A stretch of DNA of 64,000 nucleotides from Oxyruncus cristatus. Taxonomy: Eukaryota > Chordata > Aves > Passeriformes > Cotingidae. Position numbers and translations under genes: made by a program. Where the stretch lies: positions 186,001-250,000 of the forward strand of contig VXAY01002201.1 of the NCBI GenBank assembly GCA_013399855.1, written 5' to 3'. The notes under the pieces are model-generated. The model searched no databases and was not told where the DNA came from. It was given only the letters and a program-made list of their open reading frames with translations. How positions within the stretch are numbered: position 1 is the stretch's first letter; each line of letters opens with the position of its first letter. Shown piece after piece: positions 23,746 through 36,682 of the stretch.

Positions 23746-26204
23746 GACTGATTTAAGGAGTCACAGCAGAGGACATCCTCTACAACATAATCACTAGGTA
23801 ACCTTCCTCACTACCAATTAACATTTCCCCTGTTCCCCACTAGTAGCTAGTAAAACAACCATAAATATTGAGTAAACAAACTAATATTTTTTTTAAAAAC
23901 AGCCTGAAAAAGGCTTTCATTTGATAGAATGCTGCAAGAGAAATGATTAAGCTTTTACTCTTGCCAATATTTTGAAATTATTCTTAAAAAGATGATAGAG
24001 TTACAAGATAAAAACTATTCATCCAACGGTCAGTTTTCTAGGCTATGATGCTCAGTGCTAGCCAGCATATCTCATTGCTTCAAGGAAATGTCCCAGCCCT
24101 TCCCTACTCCAAAATATAGTTTCTGGTGTAGCTTTGGCAATGATCATTTCAGACACTTGCAGGTCATGATCAAGTTATGTCATGTTCTGACCAGTTTATG
24201 TCAGGTTGACATGCAAATATCCTGACTGCTTTTGCTTACTAGTTTGCTGGTAAACAAGTTTACTGAAATTTTTTTCAACCCTACGGTCAAGCTTCAGTTA
24301 TGGAGAATTATCAGTAGGTCAGCTCTATACAGGCAAAGTGGAACACCTTTAACATCATCTGCCCAAGTTAGGGTTTGTGTTTCTTTTTAGTTAGTGTGAT
24401 ATTTTCAGAAAAATGGTTGATAGATTTTTTTTACCCTACTTTTCAGGAAACAGTTCCACAGTTCTGTCAGTGGTCTCACTAAGAGCCACATTACACAATC
24501 TACCATGATCCCTTTCTAACATGGCCTTGCCTTTCTGTTTGATTCACATGGGAAGACCTGCCAGATACAGATTAAGATGCCCCAGTCAGGTATGAGGAAG
24601 CAGACAGTGTTTTGGAATACACCATGTCTAGAAAATAATGCTGTGGTGAAAGCTATTTCACAACGCTCGGTGAGTTCTTTCCACTTGCTTCTCACACTGC
24701 ATGTTCTCCTTGCCCTGCTAATTGACTGCGCTCAGGCAATGCTCATGTAGCTTAATATGGTTGGCACAATGAAGATCTTGATTACAACTTTCAGTATTTG
24801 CATGATTCATCTGGAACAAGAAGTTCAAACCTCCTCAGGCACTTCAGACTCATTGGAGAAACTTGTAAAATCAGTGGTCAGTGCTTGTAAGGAAGCAGAG
24901 GCTTGAGTTATGATAATAATTGCCTTCTATTTTTTTCCTCTATCTGTATCTTTAGTCACCCAGATTGATTATTGTTCCCCAGTTATATCTTATTCAAGTC
25001 ATGCAATAACTACTGCCTGTCTATCTGTCAAATACCTGATGTCTGGCAATAGTTAATGCATGGCTTCATGTCAAACCTCTGCTTATTCTGCATCTTTTAT
25101 CTCCTCTCCTTACTTCTGTTCTTCCATTACATCTCGTATAGCACAGCTTGTTAACAGTACAGCTCGTTATCACACACTTGGTTCTTCAACCTCTTCTGTT
25201 CTCCTAATAAGCATCTCAAAACATAACCAGCCTAGCAAAGACTTCTAACTTCAGTAACTGCAAACACCGAGGTTGCTTAAGTATGTCTGTCACCTCAGCT
25301 CGTATCTTTAGTCTGTCATCTCACATTCAACCTGCCACCTCTTTACACAGCTAATAACGTTACATACAAGCAACAGCACTGTTCTTACTCTCATTTACAA
25401 CTCACAAACATGCAAGATGTACAGTCTGGTGCATTACAGGATTTGTCAAGTGCTTCTGGTCACTAGAACGTCCTGACTACAGATCTGTCAAAACTCTACA
25501 GAGATCAGATTAAGAATTTCTCTTGTTTTTCAAGAAACAAGGAAGATTTTTCAGATTACAAGCTTTATATAATTATATTGTAAGTCAACATATTTTAGGT
25601 CTTTTCCTCTGTTAGATGTTATACTGAGCATTATTTGCTGGTTTTGTCTACTGGGATCCCTACTCTTGCTGATTTCAAACTGGTATTTGGCACAGAAATT
25701 GAGCTATAGGCATTGGTCCATATCTCCTACTCTCTCTGAGAACGGTTTGTGCTTTTCCATCTGCTCGTCTGACTGGATGGATGTCTAGGAATAGTAATGG
25801 TTCCGACTCCTTTGCCCACATCCTACATATTCTAAGGTTTCACTGGGGAGAAATGATGCCATTTTTCACTATTTGTTTCATGAAGAGTTACGTCAAGGTT
25901 AGGGTCAAAAATGGCAAGGCAGCAGCTGGCTAGTCCCTTCAGGAGTTTGGCTGTAATGTCTCCTTCCTCTTCTCAGAAAGTGCTGAATGTAGATTTTCAC
26001 TTCGACAGGGAAGGACCTGATAATCCCCTGGTGGGCGATACCATCTGTCTGTTCAGGAACACATCCTTACATCAGAGACACGCAGAATGGTATGATGCAC
26101 ACTGAGCTCTGAGCTCCAGAGCGTCCTCCCCACTGGGCAGCCACCCCACGAGGAGTGGTCACACACACAGTCGCTGCCTCATGTGCTGGAAGTAAAACAA
26201 TTCA
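23746..26204. other. unannotated noncoding stretch with a pyrimidine-biased part
   Basis: No gene or repeat family is identified. From about 24930 to 25360 the plus strand is clearly pyrimidine-rich, with many CTGTC, CTTCT and CATCT words and few purine runs. That differs from the surrounding AT-rich DNA and may mark an unrecognised old element. The frame at 25060-25248 (Ser/Thr-rich) reflects this bias. Confidence 0.45.
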
Positions 26205-26310
26205 AAGGGTTTGAGTCTGTTCCCATTCACTGAAGTCAATGGGGTGGTAGTGAACTGCACCAACGGAAGTATGGGCTCTCTAATTTCTAGAGTGATGCAG
26301 AATTAGGCCG
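26205..26310. repeat. old amniote interspersed repeat (unnamed)
   Basis: CCCATTCACTGAAGTCAATG, then GATGCAGAATTAGGCC, resembles a widespread amniote repeat whose copies contain 'cattgaagtcaatggg' and end '...aatcaggcc'. Similar words recur in this window near 35119 (ATCACTGAAGTCAG) and 36721 (ATCACTGAAATCAATG), which supports a repeat. Strand and family are not set. Confidence 0.35.
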
Positions 26311-28482
26311 CAAACGGCAAGTCCTTGAGGGTCTTTTTGGAGAACTGCCATTCTAATATAGTTCATGGAGTGAGGAGCTGGAGCTTGGAAGAGAAGCCGG
26401 GAAAAGAGGTGAGGGCAAGGAGGGGCAAAGGAGGTTAACATGCTGCAATGACAGCTACTAAATCTTACTTTCCCAATGGATGTTTTCAAGTGTATGTTTA
26501 ATTGATATTCTTACATGCCTCCGGCTACAGCACTTACTGCTTTATTCCATTAGGACTTCTGGTTTACAGCATTACATTATTTGGAAAGACAAAACAGGTA
26601 GAATTCAGAAATAATGGAATAAATCACTCCCGCCCTCCTACCTTTCCTCCTGTCTACATGTGACAACATAGTTCTTGTTTCTCTGTTGCAGTCAGTACAT
26701 TACATGTCACCCTTAGGACATCAGCAGTAACTTTTGGAGAGGAGAAAGAAATCTTCCTTTTCCTTTTCTTTTCCACAGAGACAAAATGCTGTTTAGCTCA
26801 CCCTTAGGGGAAAGGAATCAATAAAGATATTACAAGAAAAATATTTGCAAAGGTTCAGTCACTAGAACTTCTGAATTATGAACTGCAGGCAAGTTTGCAC
26901 CAGTAAAGGCTTTTTACGTAGATGGCAAAAGGCTGTTTTACAGAGCCAAAGGAGAGTTGAATCTGCACTACTGGAGTCTCCTTGCCTTGATGGGGCAAGT
27001 GGACGTTTGCTCAAAGCACTGGAGCCATTATTCAAACTGCTATTTTGGTGATTGTGCACTGCCATGAGAAGCTTTATGAGGGAGACCAAGTCAGCAGGAC
27101 CTCAGTAAGCTTCCATTTTTCAAGAGCGACAGGAGAAGGAACACAGTCCTACTGTAAGGAATAAGTGCATCCAGCAGCCTTTCCAACTTCTTTAGAGTAA
27201 CTGGGCAGTCCAAATCAAGGCTTTTTTTGGTTTAGTGATCTCTGATGACATTAAATATGAACAAAAGAACAAAGTAGCAAAAGATTCTAACTTTTATCAC
27301 TTCTAATTCAAGGCAGATATGAGTGGCTTTGCCAGATCTTTTAAGATACATAACCTTAATTCTGCGTTCACTATTTTCCTATTTGTTCTTGATTTTAATG
27401 GTTTAAAAGCAAACCACACTTACAACTGGACAGCTACAACAGATGCACCTAAAAAAATGAAAAAGCAGTATTTGGGATTTGAGTGCATGACCTTGAGATG
27501 TACCAGTCAGTGAGTCCTCTCTTCAGACTCATATCTACTGTTCCACGGAAGGAAATTCCAACACCACAGTGCGCTATTTTTTTCAACAACAACAAAAAAA
27601 TCACATTTTTGCAAAAGTGGTAGGTTCGCAGTCCAATGGTTAGTACACATCTGCTTAGGCATCAAAGTATAGGAAAGGATAGCATTTTTCCTTCTACCTA
27701 CTGAATTCCCAGAGGATTGATGTTCTTCTCAGTGCTACAGGAGGAGACTGAAATATGGTACCCATCAATCAGCAGATGGGGTCGACAGGACTACAAGGTC
27801 AGAAAAAGTACCAATCTTTCTTGCTGTTAGAAGCAGGAAATTAAACATGCACACTGTAATACTAGATGTATCCATAAGACCTAACAACAAAGTTGCTTTA
27901 TTTAATCTAAAAAAAAAGTTTTGCCTACTGTCTGTGACTACTGCAAGTTCTGCACCCTCAACTATTTTTCTTCTTAGGGAGGTTTTTGGGAGAGGTTTGA
28001 GTATTGGGGAAAGTTCTCATGTGGCCTCAACGCTGACTCATGGAGATTTTAGTGGAAGAATTACAGTGTTGCCGCAACAAAGCTGCAATCCTAGCAGTCC
28101 CAAGGTATCTTGATGATGTGAAAAAACCAGCATGTATATAAAATCCTTTTATCAGCTAGTAACAAATACTACCACTATTTTCTTATTTAAATGTTCAGAG
28201 CAAAGCCATCAGCTATAAAGCAATAAAGCATCAATCCAAAGTTACTCCTTTCTTGCCCTTCTCTCCACTGAAATTACCATATATGAAGCAGAGATATTAA
28301 TAGTACTTGTAATTATATAGCTCTAAATAAATATACAGCTGAGGATCAAACTCTGAAAGATGCTTTGCACTATCAAACCTCATCTAAACATACAGGAGTT
28401 GCAAGCAGGTGGGCTTCTGCATCTCACAGGACAGCATTATAAAAAAAGCAGAAGTTTCATAAACTGCTCCAAAAAGGAGCTC
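26311..28482. other. unannotated noncoding stretch
   Basis: No gene recognised. A tRNA-like phrase near 27622 (GGTTCGCAGTCCAATGGTTA) may be a SINE head but lacks the rest. Open frames are under 90 codons. Confidence 0.5.
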
Positions 28483-28518
28483 TTTGTTTGTTTGTTTATT
28501 TGCTTGCTTATTTATTCA
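28483..28518 (+). repeat. (TTTG)n/(TTTA)n microsatellite
   Basis: TTTGTTTGTTTGTTTATTTG, then CTTGCTTATTTATT, is a short degenerate tetranucleotide repeat. Confidence 0.85.
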
Positions 28519-30952
28519 CCTTCTGGACAAACAGTGCTGCTCAATGCTTCTATTTTTTTGGAAAATAATAAAGAGAAATTTACTATAATACTCCTCCTTC
28601 AAACAACGTCTTCTAATTACACGATGTATGGGCAGAAAAGACAAATGGAGAGGATAGAAAAGATGCAATAACTTTTTACACTGCTAAGGTCATGGCAACC
28701 TTGAAGGAAAGAACTGGCATCCCTTCTTCAAGAGCTTACACATACCACAAGGGTCCATTTGCAGTTAACTTGGTGAGAGCCTTGTCACCCAACAGGAGGC
28801 ACTACAGCACAGTACTGGAGGAACACGAGATTTGCACAAGAGAAGGCAACAGAATAAAGGAGGGGCAACATGACAAACAAACATACAACCAACCTATTTT
28901 CAAAATGTGTTCAGTAGCAAAGAACTTCACTGACACTAGGTCCAGCTCTAAGCCTGGAAAGCCCCAGCCCCCACTGTTGTATGATCTGGTTTGTCTGCCT
29001 GTAAAAAAACGAAGCCAGGGCTTGATGCTACAGACCCACAGAAGCCAAGTGCTACTGTGTAAAATTGCTTTGCAATGCACATGTCCTGCTTAAAGCCAAC
29101 CCTGCTCCCTGCACCTTGAGCATCAGAAGGGATTTAATTTCCCTGCAAGGGCCCACGAGAAATGAACAATACAATGTGCACACTGGGCATAATCCTTGAC
29201 TCTTGTTGACGCCACACAGAAATCCATTCTGTCTTCTTCTAATCCTTGTGCACAGCCAAAGCTCGCATGATGAAGCTGAAGGGACAGGAGCTATTTTTAG
29301 CCTTTAATTTCAGCCTGCATCAGTGGATTTTCAGGCAAAGGAAAGAGAGCTTTTAGCTTGTTTCCCTTTTTAACCTGTTCAGTGCTCACAGCTTGGAGAA
29401 GTCAAAATGGTTTTATTTCAGAGTCATTTCATGGTTTCAAGGAAATAAATATCCAAAAAATAGGTCAAAATGCGAATGGTTCGAAGGCACAATTTTCTCA
29501 CAGGACAGGAGCAACGCAGGGTTTCCCAGTGCTGCCCCTACAGCTCTGCAGATGTAGTGTAACAAGGGGATATGCAAAGCAGCATAGATCACTACAGCTT
29601 CAAGGGCCGTGCAAGCAAGCTGCAAACAGAAGGGTGCACCTATGCCCTCTACCCTGCTTGGTCCTCAATTCCCATTTTCTGGTTTGTTTTCCATTTTTCT
29701 CCTTTCAGCTGTGCAGGCAGTGTTTGTCTCCTGCTCCACTGGCACACTTTTCACTGCAGTCACACCATTAGAGCAGATGAGTTTCATGCAGGTACACAAA
29801 GCAGGCAGAGAGCTGCCTGCGTGAGATAACAGACCTCCAGAGAGACTGGAGCCTCTTAAGCCCCCTAATCCACCAGGCATGCAACACTAGCCTCTTGCAA
29901 ACAGACCTGACAGAACAACTCGGAACAGCTAAGGCCTTTCACGAAGTTCACACTTCTTGTCTGCATTTTTACAAGCTTATTGCCTATTCAGTGTTTTTCT
30001 CATTACTTTTGTTTCCTGTGATTTGACATTCCAAATCTAGGATGTGATCTGTTTTGCTTTGTCAGGCATGAGTGGATCAGACACAAGGAATCATTTTTTT
30101 TCTTCCCATGTGCAGGAAAATATATTTTGTGAACATTATTTCTGCTAGAAGCCGTTGGAGAACATGAATTTGCCTTTTCTTTGTCTACAAACACCCATTC
30201 CCGTACAACTGAATAGCCTAATGTGCATTGTAAAGCACATGCAAAAAGTAACATTAAAAAGAAAGAACAAAATCTAATAAACAGTAATAAAAACATTCGT
30301 AATTTGAAACTTGTCAGCAAAAAGCTAAAACGAACTCCAGGCAGAAAATAAGAAGAATTAAAAACTGAGTTATTAAAATCACATGTTAAACTGATTAGCA
30401 CATTGCTGATTTAGCCATGTAAGTTAATACTTCTATAATTAAGAAGCACATCTATCCCAATGATCATTCTACATAACCATTGCTGTCTGGCTACTTCCAT
30501 GCAATCAGTCTGGAAGCAGTGCTAGCACAGGAGTGACTGATAACTATCTGAGGCTCAGGAGAAGGCTTTGACCTGTCTGAAAGCACAATGACATTCAAGC
30601 GGTCTAGGTGTACTGTTTACACAGTGGATGAAAATCCCAAACTAGCACAGTGCTAATCCATAGGGGAAAAAATAGAAGTCAGTAACAGAAAGCAAATCAT
30701 GAGACAAACCCAAGCAGTAAAAATCCTGTTAGTAGAGGACCAGCAGCACAGCATCACACTGAGTGACACGCAGAAAGATTAAAAAAAAGAGAGGTAGAGA
30801 AACAGGCGTGCAGTAAACTAACTGTATTTCTGCATTTCAGCTACAAGATCAGACCACTGCTTTTTCTAAAATCCAAAAACAACCCTGGAGATCAGTCTTT
30901 GGGACATCACATCCTACACTGAAAAAAATTTCAAGGCTTTATTGTGTTTTCC
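28519..30952. other. unannotated noncoding stretch
   Basis: Contains frames of 133 codons (28692-29093), 137 codons (29358-29771) and 132 codons (30401-30003, minus). None has a recognisable domain, and frames overlap on several strands here. I treat them as chance. A candidate exon inside it is listed separately. Confidence 0.45.
29709..29791 (+). other. candidate exon (splice-signal pair)
   Basis: TTTTTCTCCTTTCAG ends at 29708 as a strong acceptor, and CATGCAG followed by GTACAC at 29792 is a moderate donor. The 83-base segment is open in two of three frames. One reads AVFVSCSTGTLFTAVTPLEQ, which I do not recognise. Length is not a multiple of three. Without transcript data it may be chance. 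Confidence 0.2.
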
Positions 30953-30972
30953 TTTTTTTTTTTTTTTCCCCC
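30953..30972 (+). repeat. poly(T)/C tract
   Basis: Fifteen T followed by five C. It is a low-complexity pyrimidine run with no AG acceptor close behind. Confidence 0.85.
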
Positions 30973-33900
30973 AGCCAAAAGCATGGAAGTTAATTCTGAT
31001 GTCCCAAAAATTGGACATCATCCTTCCTTTTTTCCCCTCCTTCTCCCTTTGTGTTTCCCCTCTTCTTGATATTCTCTTTATTTTGTAAGAGCCTCAGTGG
31101 GAGATATACTTTAACTTTAAAACTAAACTTACTACACCAAATGATTGATGGTATAAATCTCTACAGCTCCACCAATGTCCACAAAACATTACCAATTTGT
31201 ATCAAAGTATATTATCTCCTTTTCTTTTCTCCATTTGGTAAGTTTTGACTCAAATCTCTCTTACTGAGGATTACAAATTCACCCTTATTTCCTGCTCAAA
31301 TGTTAATATTTACACTGGTTTAAGATTTCTTACATCAGTTTAAGAAAATTAAGCATCCTATTGCCATTGTCCTTCAAAAAAACCCCTGATACCTTCCTTG
31401 AGGAACTTAAAGATCCCATATGTAGTCAAATCCTTCTCTCAGTTAAACTCGTAAAAAATCAGAGTTATTCAGAGGGGTTCTGCAGATATGTCACAAGGGT
31501 CACTAGCTCAGATTTAACTTCTGGGGAGCAACATGTACAATGTACCTTTCCTGACTTGCAACATTTGAGAAAGTACTGATCAAATTAAAGTACTGGATTG
31601 GAAACGAGAGGATTTTGAAGGCAGATAAATGCATACATATATAAATAAATATAAAGCTATATAAAAATACATTAATCTTTACAGTTACAATACTGTTCTT
31701 TCCCAATGGTCAGCATTCCTCCAGCAAATAGCAATGTACCTCAGAGCAGCTGTACTGATGTTTATTTGGAATACACAGCTGATACGAAAGAAATCTTGAA
31801 GCTTCCTCCTCCATCCCACCCAAATGTGGACTGCTGTGATTCCTACATATTCCTCACCACCTGGCCCTCAAGTAGAGCACTGGTTTATACACTGAATAAA
31901 CAAAACAAGGTGTCCCATGAATCCATGGAAGAAAACTTGTTCTAATACAGAAGAAAGCCCAGAGGAATGAGCCTGTTCGGGGAGGAGAGGAAAGCGAGAT
32001 CAGTAGATATATTCCATGACCAGACTTGCAAAAGTAAATAAAAACCAATTTTACAGGAGCATCTTGTCAGAGTTTGTTGGAACTCTTCTTTGAAAGAGCC
32101 AATACAATTTAGATAGAGGATTAGGCTTTAATAAATAATTTTCCCACTCCTCATCTACTGGCTGCATTTAATCTAGCCTTTTCTCTCCTGCCAGATCTCC
32201 TAAGAGGACATAATCTCCAAGTTGTGACATCAGTGTCTGCTGCTGCAGGGAATGGTTGGCAATACCACTAATACAGGATTATGGTCAGCACGCAGCCGTG
32301 TGTGCCAAGGCAAGCACACAGATGTGGGGAATGATCCTGAGCTGCACCACAATGCTTACTTCTATTCAAGATCACCACTGGAATAACAGACCACACAGGG
32401 CTGTGGAGCAGCTCTGTGGGGAGACGGTGCCTCCCTGCAGGACTAGCCATCCCATCAGCCCCAATTCCACGCAGGCGGCTGAAATCCTGCATGGTTTCTA
32501 CATTCAGTCTTTTAGAGAAGTAAGTTTGGGAAGCTGGGCTGGCTGTCCTTGTTTCAAGGCCTCATGAGGGTCTGTTCCAAGTCTCAGCCTGGCTTCTTTT
32601 CATCATTATCCTTATTTTCCTATGCAGTATCTGCATACCTGAAAATAGATGGATTCCATGAAAGTCATTCTTTCCTTATCCATTCAACATACTGACACAT
32701 TTATAGAACAAGACATCAAGAGGGAACAGATCAGAGTAGTTTTCTGACTGAGAACATGACCCACTGAGTTTAGTATCCAAAACTGAACGTTTAGCCTGGC
32801 AGATCCAGCCCAAAAATTCTGCGTAAAACCAGGGTAAACCTCAGCAATACCCAGAGTATCTTCATCACACAAATCTAAGTGAAACTCTGCCAGTGTAACC
32901 GTTCCAACTGCACTGCATCTCTGACGTGAGCACAGCATCTACATCTGAAATAGAAGCCATCTGAATTTAAACCTTCCGGCCAAGTAAAAAGCAGTACAAA
33001 TATGGGAAACAAATTTCACTTTGGGGTCTCAGATTGTGCCTATGATGACAAACAGGGAAAGCACATTCCAGTTTTAGAAGTATAAACAGTACGTCATATA
33101 TGCATTGGAAACTACCCCTAAAACTAAACTGCCCTTTCAAAAATCATGCACAGGTCAACCTTGAATAGATGCAGTTCAGTTACTGTCACTGCAATTCTCT
33201 CTCTGCTTCCAACAGAATATTTTTTTAAATAATCTTAGGCACACATAAGGCATAACAACAATCATCCCCAAAGAAATTTCCTGCTTTTGTCCACAGCCCT
33301 TCAAGGAATATTCTCCTTGCCAGGTATTCATTTATACAGTTGGTTATGAATGAGTAATGACAGTAACATAAGACACTTTCAGGACACTACGAACCAAATC
33401 TTCATTACATGGAGAAACACAAGCAGGCAAAATGAAGAGCAAATTCCTGCACACTCTGCAGTTCAGAATGGCTTCACAATCTATGCTCCAAGATGCTGCC
33501 TTTTTATCTGTTACTGTAAACCTTTCCAACATTATGAATAATTAAAAGCAGCTAGATTACATGGTATATCACACTAATGACCAGAAAACAGGCATTTTTA
33601 TCATCTGCCCACTTCTCACTTTTATTACCTATAGCATTGCTGGCCCCAGTCACCTCCTGAGTGTTATTCTCATTGAACCTACTCTCTATAGCTTGGAGCT
33701 CAGAGGAGCAATGACACATAGCTTAAAACAGAAGTCATCAGCAACGCCAGCAGTGTTCTCCAGTTAGGAACTGCAGCAATACCACGTTTTAACTGCCCCT
33801 ACCGCAATAACTGCACAGACTGGCTGTTTCTCAGGGTTTTCACAATAGTGTGCTCCTTGGCAAAGACCAGGCCTGGGAAAACTTAATCCCAGATCCCAGT

Positions 33901-34849
33901 TTGTGGAAGTGTGGTAAGAACAGAAACTTCATCAGCAACCCTGCATGCGGCCAACATTCCTTGTAAACTGTCTTCTTTTCTGAAGATACTCTCTGAAGAA
34001 CAGTATCAGTCCTCACAGATTTGCCAGGAAAGAGAGGAGGAAAAAAATAAAGTGGAGAGACTTTCAGTGGTAGGACATATCTGAGTTTAGGTTTGCTGTG
34101 CAGTAGTATGCACAGTATCCATAATAAAGGATTCAGATTTAAGTCAGTTAAGTCCTCAATTAATTTGTGTAGTATCCAAGTATAATGCCAGTAAGAAAAG
34201 AATATACTAGTAAGAGAAGAATTAGACAATTAGCTCAAAAACTATTTATGGGAAATAGCATTTGTTTTCTCAAAAATTATTGTATCTTGTTTCTATTGCA
34301 TGCTAGCCTTTCCTCGATGGCCCCCTCCCCATTTTCTCAGACTTTATAACAAGAAAAAAAGGCAAAAAATATCACAGATCATAACTTCAACTATTTACAG
34401 CATAGCCAACCGCACGAAAAACACATGTGTATCCGGCACATCTGCCACCATCCTGCAGGCAAAAGAAAAAAACACAAGGATCCAAGATATGCAACAAGAT
34501 TTCCAGCATGTGAGTTGCAATGATGTATTTGCAACGCAGCATCACGGCTACAAGCAGCTCTACAGGGGCACAAGCAGATGGCTTGATATTATTCTCCAGA
34601 CCTTGGATTGCCAAGTGATAATAGGGCTGTAAATCACTGCCATAAAGAAAAAAAATCAGAGACTGGAAGTGTAAATGTGTGTGTTTATTTCTCCATCAAA
34701 ATGTGCACGGTATATCTATATTGCTACCAATTATATAAATATTTTCTTCTTCAAGAAGCTCTACATCTAATGTTTTGGCTTAACAACTGGTCAGCCTCCA
34801 GTACTCCAGAGAAGTAGCACCTGCCTGCAGACATTGTCAGAAATTTAAG
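30973..34849. other. unannotated noncoding stretch
   Basis: Nearly 4 kb without a recognised gene or interspersed repeat. A 103-codon frame at 32256-32567 lies in a slightly GC-richer patch (32230-32560) but has no domain. AT-rich sequence occurs at 31628-31680. Confidence 0.5.
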
Positions 34850-34950
34850 CCCCATTTCAGAAAGGAAGAGACTGGACATGGATTCAAATTCTCTAAATGT
34901 TGAATGACATACTTCAGATCACCTTAGCTCTCAAACTATCACAATTCTGT
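34850..34950 (-). mobile_element. possible MIR-like SINE remnant
   Basis: CCCCATTTCAGAAAGGAAGA, then GACTGGACATGGA, then TGACATACTTCAGATCACCT and TAGCTC match, in order, the reversed MIR core ('ccattttacagatggggaaactgaggca...tgacttgcccaaggtcacacagct'). Spacing is about right and decay is heavy. Confidence 0.45.
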
Positions 34951-35094
34951 CAGACATTCCCCTCTGAAATATAGCATAGGAAATGTTACTTTCTCAAGAA
35001 AAGGAAATCTCTTCTTTACCCATAAAACCTCCACTGCTTATACAACAGTGTAGACTAAATCCAGGCTCTCACCACTGCCAAAATGCACTTTACT

Positions 35095-35175
35095 ACCTTA
35101 TCTTTGCCCACTCCAAAGATCACTGAAGTCAGTAAAATACTATCTGTTGACAGCATTGGCTGTGGATCAGGATTT
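35095..35175. repeat. old amniote interspersed repeat (unnamed)
   Basis: ATCACTGAAGTCAGTAAAAT, then TTGACAGCATTGGCTGTGGA and TCAGGATTT, mirrors a repeat known in reptile and bird DNA that carries 'cattgaagtcaatgg...ttgacttcaatgggctttggatcaggcc'. It shares its first block with the segment at 26205-26310. Confidence 0.4.
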
Positions 35176-35288
35176 GCAGATTCCAGAAAAGCTGCACCCA
35201 AGCTCTTATCTGGTATTTTACTTCATTTTTTTCCCTAGATTAATTCAGATCACTGAATCTGAGACATTTTAGATAATACTGATGTTAA

Positions 35289-35301
35289 GGGGGGGGGAGG
35301 G
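35289..35301 (+). repeat. G homopolymer run
   Basis: Nine G, an A, then three G. This is low-complexity sequence, and a length-variable site in sequencing is likely. Confidence 0.85.
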
Positions 35302-35609
35302 CACAAGAGTTGCAGCACTATAATTATGCTTAAGTACCCTATTAAAATGAATTATTTAATCTCTATCTTGTTATAAAACAGAGAATGTGAAAGGATTTAT
35401 TTCAATAGGTGCTGCTGGTAATATTTCTGAATTGAAAATTTGAAACTGTAGAAAATATTTTTTTTTCCAGTAGGTTACAGACCAACAGTTAACACAGTCA
35501 AAAATTCTAATAAATGGGACAACACCAAACCTAAAAAGAGAACTTGATCACAAACTGAACAAACTTTTGAAGTGACGGGGGAGAGAAAACACTTCTGCAG
35601 AGCTAGGAA

Positions 35610-35670
35610 GATGACAATATTATTTAACAGATGAAAAATGAGACCCAAATTCAGAGTTTCTATAACTGGT
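35610..35670 (-). mobile_element. possible MIR-like fragment
   Basis: ATATTATTTAACAGATGAAA, then AATGAGACCCAAATTCAGAG, resembles the reversed MIR core ('ttattttacagatgaggaaactgaggcacagag'). Only about 50 bases are readable, so the call is weak. Confidence 0.3.
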
Positions 35671-36593
35671 GATGTCCCAAATATATATTAGGTTTCCTTT
35701 TTCTTCTCATTTCATTGCCAAGTGGTATAAATGTCACCTTCACTTCCTTCTCCGTCTACACAAGGTCGGGGAGCTTTACACCCTTCTTCCTGGGATGACT
35801 GCAAAACATGCCTCTTCAGCACGCTGCCACAGAGACTACTGATCTCTGCACTTGTACCAAAGTCAATGACAGCCCTCCAGAAAAGAGTTAGCTGGCGAAG
35901 ACTCCTCAACTAGAGGAATATAGGCGGGGAAAATATCTGAAAGTGTGATTATGGAAAGGGTTTCGAGAATCATTCCTTAGAAGAATTTTGAGAAAGAACA
36001 AAGAAAAACAAAAAATGCATACTGCTTTGGTGGTGACCAAATTCAAAGGAAAGAGACTAAGAAACTATTCAGTCAACATCCAGCTTGTCTCCAGGTTAGT
36101 CCAAAAAGGATGAGAATGGCTGTATTTCAGTATGGTTATTGTAACAAGCTTTAAGCATAGGCCCTTCAAATAGTGCCTGAATGCCGTCAAAGAACAGAGA
36201 ATGCTAATGCTGTAAGGCCAAATGATAAGCTTTTAATGGCCAGTGCTGAAATGTGTTTCTTTATCATTCCTAATAGCAAATTGGTTTTTGGAAGTCTAAT
36301 AACGTAAAATCACCAAGATTTTAAACACTAGCCTTCAATGAAAGATGTTGGAAGATATTCTTTGCTATTGAATCTATAAATAGACTCAAAATTTAGCCTA
36401 GTTTTTAATTCTCACTGATATGCCAAACGAGACCACTAAAGTGTTTTTTTGCAGATAGAACAGTTTTCTTAACAACCAGCTCAGACACCAAAATCTCCAG
36501 TCAGTTTATAGCTGCTTCATTAGCACATTCAGCTTAGGGGTTAGGAACAATTGCTCATGTGAATTTTACCTAGCCTATCCTTGTTTTTTTCAG
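35671..36593. other. unannotated noncoding stretch
   Basis: No gene or readable repeat. The frames at about 35712-35913 overlap on both strands and lack domains. Confidence 0.5.
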
Positions 36594-36682
36594 AAGAGTT
36601 AACAATTAAAGGTTAATGTAAAGTAAATGCATTTATCCTGTTGCATTATAAACTTGACATAGAGATGAAGACATCCTGAGAG
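36594..36682 (+). other. candidate noncoding exon (splice-signal pair)
   Basis: CCTATCCTTGTTTTTTTCAG is a near-ideal acceptor ending at 36593. CCTGAGAG followed by GTAAGAATC at 36683 is a good donor. The 89-base segment has stops in all three frames, so only a noncoding or UTR exon is possible. Chance cannot be excluded. Confidence 0.25.

Noticed and set aside
24738..24760. Phrase resembling the start of mitochondrial tRNA-Phe (GCTCATGTAGCTTAATATGG)
   Set aside because: The following bases do not continue as tRNA-Phe or 12S rRNA, so a nuclear mitochondrial insert is not supported.
27620..27665. tRNA-like A-box phrase (CAATGGTTAGTACACATCTG)
   Set aside because: No cloverleaf partner arms or B box at the right distance. 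At most a decayed SINE head.
28692..29093. 133-codon open frame starting with ATG
   Set aside because: No recognisable domain, overlapped by a 92-codon frame on the other strand, and no promoter or splice support. Consistent with chance.
32256..32567. 103-codon frame in a GC-richer patch
   Set aside because: No domain recognised and no upstream acceptor or promoter that stands out.
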